From Planctomycetota bacterium (lineage in GTDB: Bacteria > Planctomycetota > Planctomycetia > Pirellulales > Thermoguttaceae), in NCBI GenBank assembly GCA_015661985.1, contig DQVB01000391.1, positions 1-43,394 on the forward strand: a DNA stretch of 43,394 nucleotides, given 5' to 3'. The position numbers were made by a program, and so were the translations under genes. Positions 41,619 through 43,394 of the stretch are shown piece after piece. A model generated the notes under the pieces. The model did no database searches, had not been told where the DNA came from, and saw only the letters and a list, made by a program, of their open reading frames with translations. The stretch's first letter is position 1. Each line of letters opens with the position of its first letter.

Positions 41619-41654
41619 GTTGTCCTACAGGTTGTCCTACAGGTTGTCCTACAG
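41619..41654. repeat. Three tandem copies of a 12-bp unit
   Basis: GTTGTCCTACAG is repeated exactly three times (41619-41630, 41631-41642, 41643-41654), followed by GTTG. On the minus strand each unit contains the codons AAC CTG TAG, so the stop codon of the small ORF at 41649 is present three times in the same frame. Confidence 0.9.
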
Positions 41655-41960
41655 GTTGATTTTGTACCGTTCGGCCATCAGCCGTCGGATTTCGACCGTG
41701 GCCTCCTCGATCTGCGCGATGATCTGATGAACCGTGCCGGCCATGGCCGCGGTCTCTCGGGTGCGCACTTGGACGTCTCGCGATTGCTGGTCCGCCACAG
41801 CCGCGCGAAAGCCGTGGGCAACGGGGGCCCGGGTCCGGCCCGTGTTGAGGCTCGTCCGAACGGGTCGGTCGAGCAAGTGGCCTTCCTTGCCGGGCTGCAT
41901 CCGCAGGCCCCACGAGCACAGCACCCGTTGCGATCGGCGGCTCAATGAGTTTGGCTCCAT
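41649..41960 (-). CDS. Hypothetical small protein
   Basis: A possible 103-residue protein I do not recognise. The N-terminal part is basic and of low complexity, but the last about 40 residues (VRTRETAAMAGTVHQIIAQIEEATVEIRRLMAERYKINL) form a convincing amphipathic helix with a normal codon pattern. The true start is uncertain: ATG at 41960, or an internal ATG near 41742 giving only 31 residues. The stop codon sits in the first unit of a 12-bp triple repeat. It lies between the MscS gene and the surface-protein gene, all on the minus strand. Confidence 0.4.
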   Translation of the reverse strand: MEPNSLSRRSQRVLCSWGLRMQPGKEGHLLDRPVRTSLNTGRTRAPVAHGFRAAVADQQSRDVQVRTRETAAMAGTVHQIIAQIEEATVEIRRLMAERYKINL

Positions 41961-42051
41961 GGCCTGGATCGCGTCTTTGCGTTGAGCCGAGTACGATCTG
42001 GGGTTGCTGTGTCGCGGGCCCTCCGGTCTGCACTTCCAGTCCAGTCTGTGC

Positions 42052-43394
42052 TTATGGTTTCTGTGCCGGCTGAGCGGCTTGCACCTCCTGTTGCGCTTCC
42101 TTGGGCTCCTCCAATCGGACAAGGAGCCACGATTGCGTCTGGCCGTCTTCGAAGTGGACCAGCACGGGAGCCGTATCCTGGGTCAGGTTGGCGATTCCCG
42201 CTTCCATAATCGGCCATTTTTCGTCCACCACGGTCCAGGCGGACCGTTGGGTCTGTTTGTCAACCATCCCTTCGACCGGCTTGGTGACGTTGCTTGCCGA
42301 ATCGAAGAAGGTCCCGGCGATGATGCCTTGCTTGTTGACCGCCAGTTGGAGAAACAGGGTCGGTTCCGGTGCATCCTCTTCAGTCTGGGTCAAGGCAAAA
42401 ACACCCAGCGGCATCCATTCAGCCTGTTCATCCGGCTCGGGGGCGGACGTGGCGATCTCCTGCGCCTGGGCGGCGTACTCTTCGGCCGAGCAGAGCGCTT
42501 CATCTCCGTAATAGACAGTATCGCCTTGGTAGTAGACATTGTCGCCGTAGCTATAGTAGACCGGTTGGCTCCAGCCCCACGGGAACCAGGCGGTCACGAC
42601 CGTCCAGGTGGCCCAACGGTAGGGTCGGTGCCACCGCCAGTGGGCCCAGTGCGGATGGCTTTTCCAGAAATCCCAACGGGGATGATGTTGCTGCCAACGG
42701 TGCCGGATGTTCTTCGAACGATCACGCCGCGCTTCCAACCAATCGGCGCGGTTGATGATCCGGTGGATGGTCCGGGCGCGGTCGGGAATGCCTGGCCGCA
42801 CGCCAGGACGCAGCGGCCGATCCCCGGGGCGTACTCCGGGACGTTCAGGAAGCACGCCCGGTCGCTGGCCGGGCCGTTCGGGCAACACGCCCGGGCGGTG
42901 GTCCGGCCGTTCGGGTCGCTCTCCCGGGCGCACCGGTTGGATCGCGGGCCGCTGTCCCGGACGCTGAATCTGATGAATGGGCCGGCCGCGGTCGGGCATG
43001 CTATCCCCGGGGCGTCGGCTCTTGAGGAATTCTGCTGCCGCACCGCCTCCGATCACCGCAGCGCCGGCTCCGATCGCGGGCAGCGTCGAGGGCCGTCCTG
43101 TCGGGCGACCCGTGGAAGGCCGTGGCAGATCGAGGAACTTCTGCAGTTGGTCCCCCGAGGGTCGCGTCGTCGGGCCGGGACGCACGCCGGGTCGACTCGC
43201 CATGCCAGGGCGGAGGCCGGATCCGGGGCGTGTGGCAGGCCGGGTGCTCGGCCGTATACTGGGCCGCGTACTTGGCCGTCCGGGCGCCGGCGGACGTACG
43301 CTGGGGCGGCTGGGACGCACGCTGGGGCGAGGCATCGAAACGCTCGGCCGAGGTCGTGCCACCGGACGCGCAGCGCGACTCATCGAAGGCACCC
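42052..43394 (-). CDS. Planctomycete-type surface protein with Pro/Arg repeats, 5' end beyond the window
   Basis: At least 446 residues; the frame is open to the right edge, so the start and any signal peptide may lie outside. The N-terminal 100 residues are RPSVRPSRPS-type low-complexity repeats. A glycine/alanine helix (IGAGAAVIGGGAAAEFL) and a second repeat block with RPGVLPERPGQ units follow. Then comes a His/Trp-rich section (HPRWDFWKSHPHWAHWRWHR), a hydrophobic stretch (WATWTVVTAWFPWGW) and the motif QPVYYSYGDNVYYQGDTVYYGD. The C-terminal domain (about 300-446) looks folded. I recognise this arrangement from planctomycete proteins annotated as mu-protocadherin-like surface proteins. Function is unknown; a structural role at the cell surface is inferred. 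Confidence 0.7.
   Translation of the reverse strand, partial: VPSMSRAARPVARPRPSVSMPRPSVRPSRPSVRPPAPGRPSTRPSIRPSTRPATRPGSGLRPGMASRPGVRPGPTTRPSGDQLQKFLDLPRPSTGRPTGRPSTLPAIGAGAAVIGGGAAAEFLKSRRPGDSMPDRGRPIHQIQRPGQRPAIQPVRPGERPERPDHRPGVLPERPGQRPGVLPERPGVRPGDRPLRPGVRPGIPDRARTIHRIINRADWLEARRDRSKNIRHRWQQHHPRWDFWKSHPHWAHWRWHRPYRWATWTVVTAWFPWGWSQPVYYSYGDNVYYQGDTVYYGDEALCSAEEYAAQAQEIATSAPEPDEQAEWMPLGVFALTQTEEDAPEPTLFLQLAVNKQGIIAGTFFDSASNVTKPVEGMVDKQTQRSAWTVVDEKWPIMEAGIANLTQDTAPVLVHFEDGQTQSWLLVRLEEPKEAQQEVQAAQPAQKP

Noticed and set aside
42780..43394. CRISPR-like periodicity in the GC-rich repeats
   Set aside because: The period matches Pro/Arg/Gly peptide repeats in an open frame; there are no constant repeats with unique spacers.

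Overview
The window is GC-rich DNA (by eye a little over 60% GC) and most resembles a planctomycete of the Pirellulales or Thermogutta kind. This is an inference from gene families: a secreted Pro/Arg-repeat surface protein with an HW-rich and YYxYGxxVYYQ section, a small secreted 'INMTEAQ' family protein, an OprB-type porin fossil, a phosphatidylserine decarboxylase with a long N-terminal extension, a PAS/sigma-54 activator and a HEAT-repeat secreted protein. No rRNA, tRNA, CRISPR array or intact insertion sequence was found.

Layout. 1-3486: 5' part of a sensor kinase and a B12-binding radical SAM enzyme on the minus strand, then a YbaK-type deacylase on plus. 3530-8158: a UroD-family protein (minus), then two RNA-decay genes in tandem, a YhaM-like HD exoribonuclease and RNase R (plus). 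8351-12243: small membrane protein, ABM-domain protein, HEAT-repeat protein and a small secreted protein. 12626-16940: sigma-54 activator, rtcA and a Tat-exported TIM-barrel protein (minus). 17068-18908: psd-pssA, the phosphatidylethanolamine pathway, translationally coupled. 19544-21708: a GT4 glycosyltransferase overlapping a GH130 gene. 21991-23704: three different Hsp20 genes in a row. 24254-29359: an attenuator leader, citramalate synthase and valyl-tRNA synthetase. 29689-34345: bifunctional nuclease, a repeat-rich gene-poor stretch, a secreted sulfurtransferase and a membrane GDPD. 34342-38906: gene fossils and broken transporter genes. 39137-43394: an MscS-type channel, a small ORF and the surface protein running off the right edge.

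The strongest new signals are regulatory. (1) Upstream of cimA lies a complete ribosome-mediated attenuator: a sigma-70-like promoter, a 25-33 codon leader peptide with a Val-Met-Val-Ile-Ile-Ile run, an antiterminator arm that contains the leader stop codon, and a terminator with a T8 tract. The peptide strikingly resembles the enterobacterial IlvL leader. (2) The triple hsp20 operon is preceded by a full-consensus sigma-54 promoter (-24/-12) with palindromes upstream. (3) A roughly 75-bp element with a small hairpin at one end occurs twice, 11 kb apart, and does not look protein-coding.

The region 34.3-38.9 kb is a graveyard. It holds the start of an RND efflux operon (fusion protein with an in-frame stop, pump truncated after about 90 residues), an antiporter missing its middle, a potassium channel whose end runs antisense into a truncated outer-membrane factor, and fossils of a porin and of a paralogue of a gene elsewhere in this window. 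Real decay is the likelier reading, but misassembly has to be excluded.
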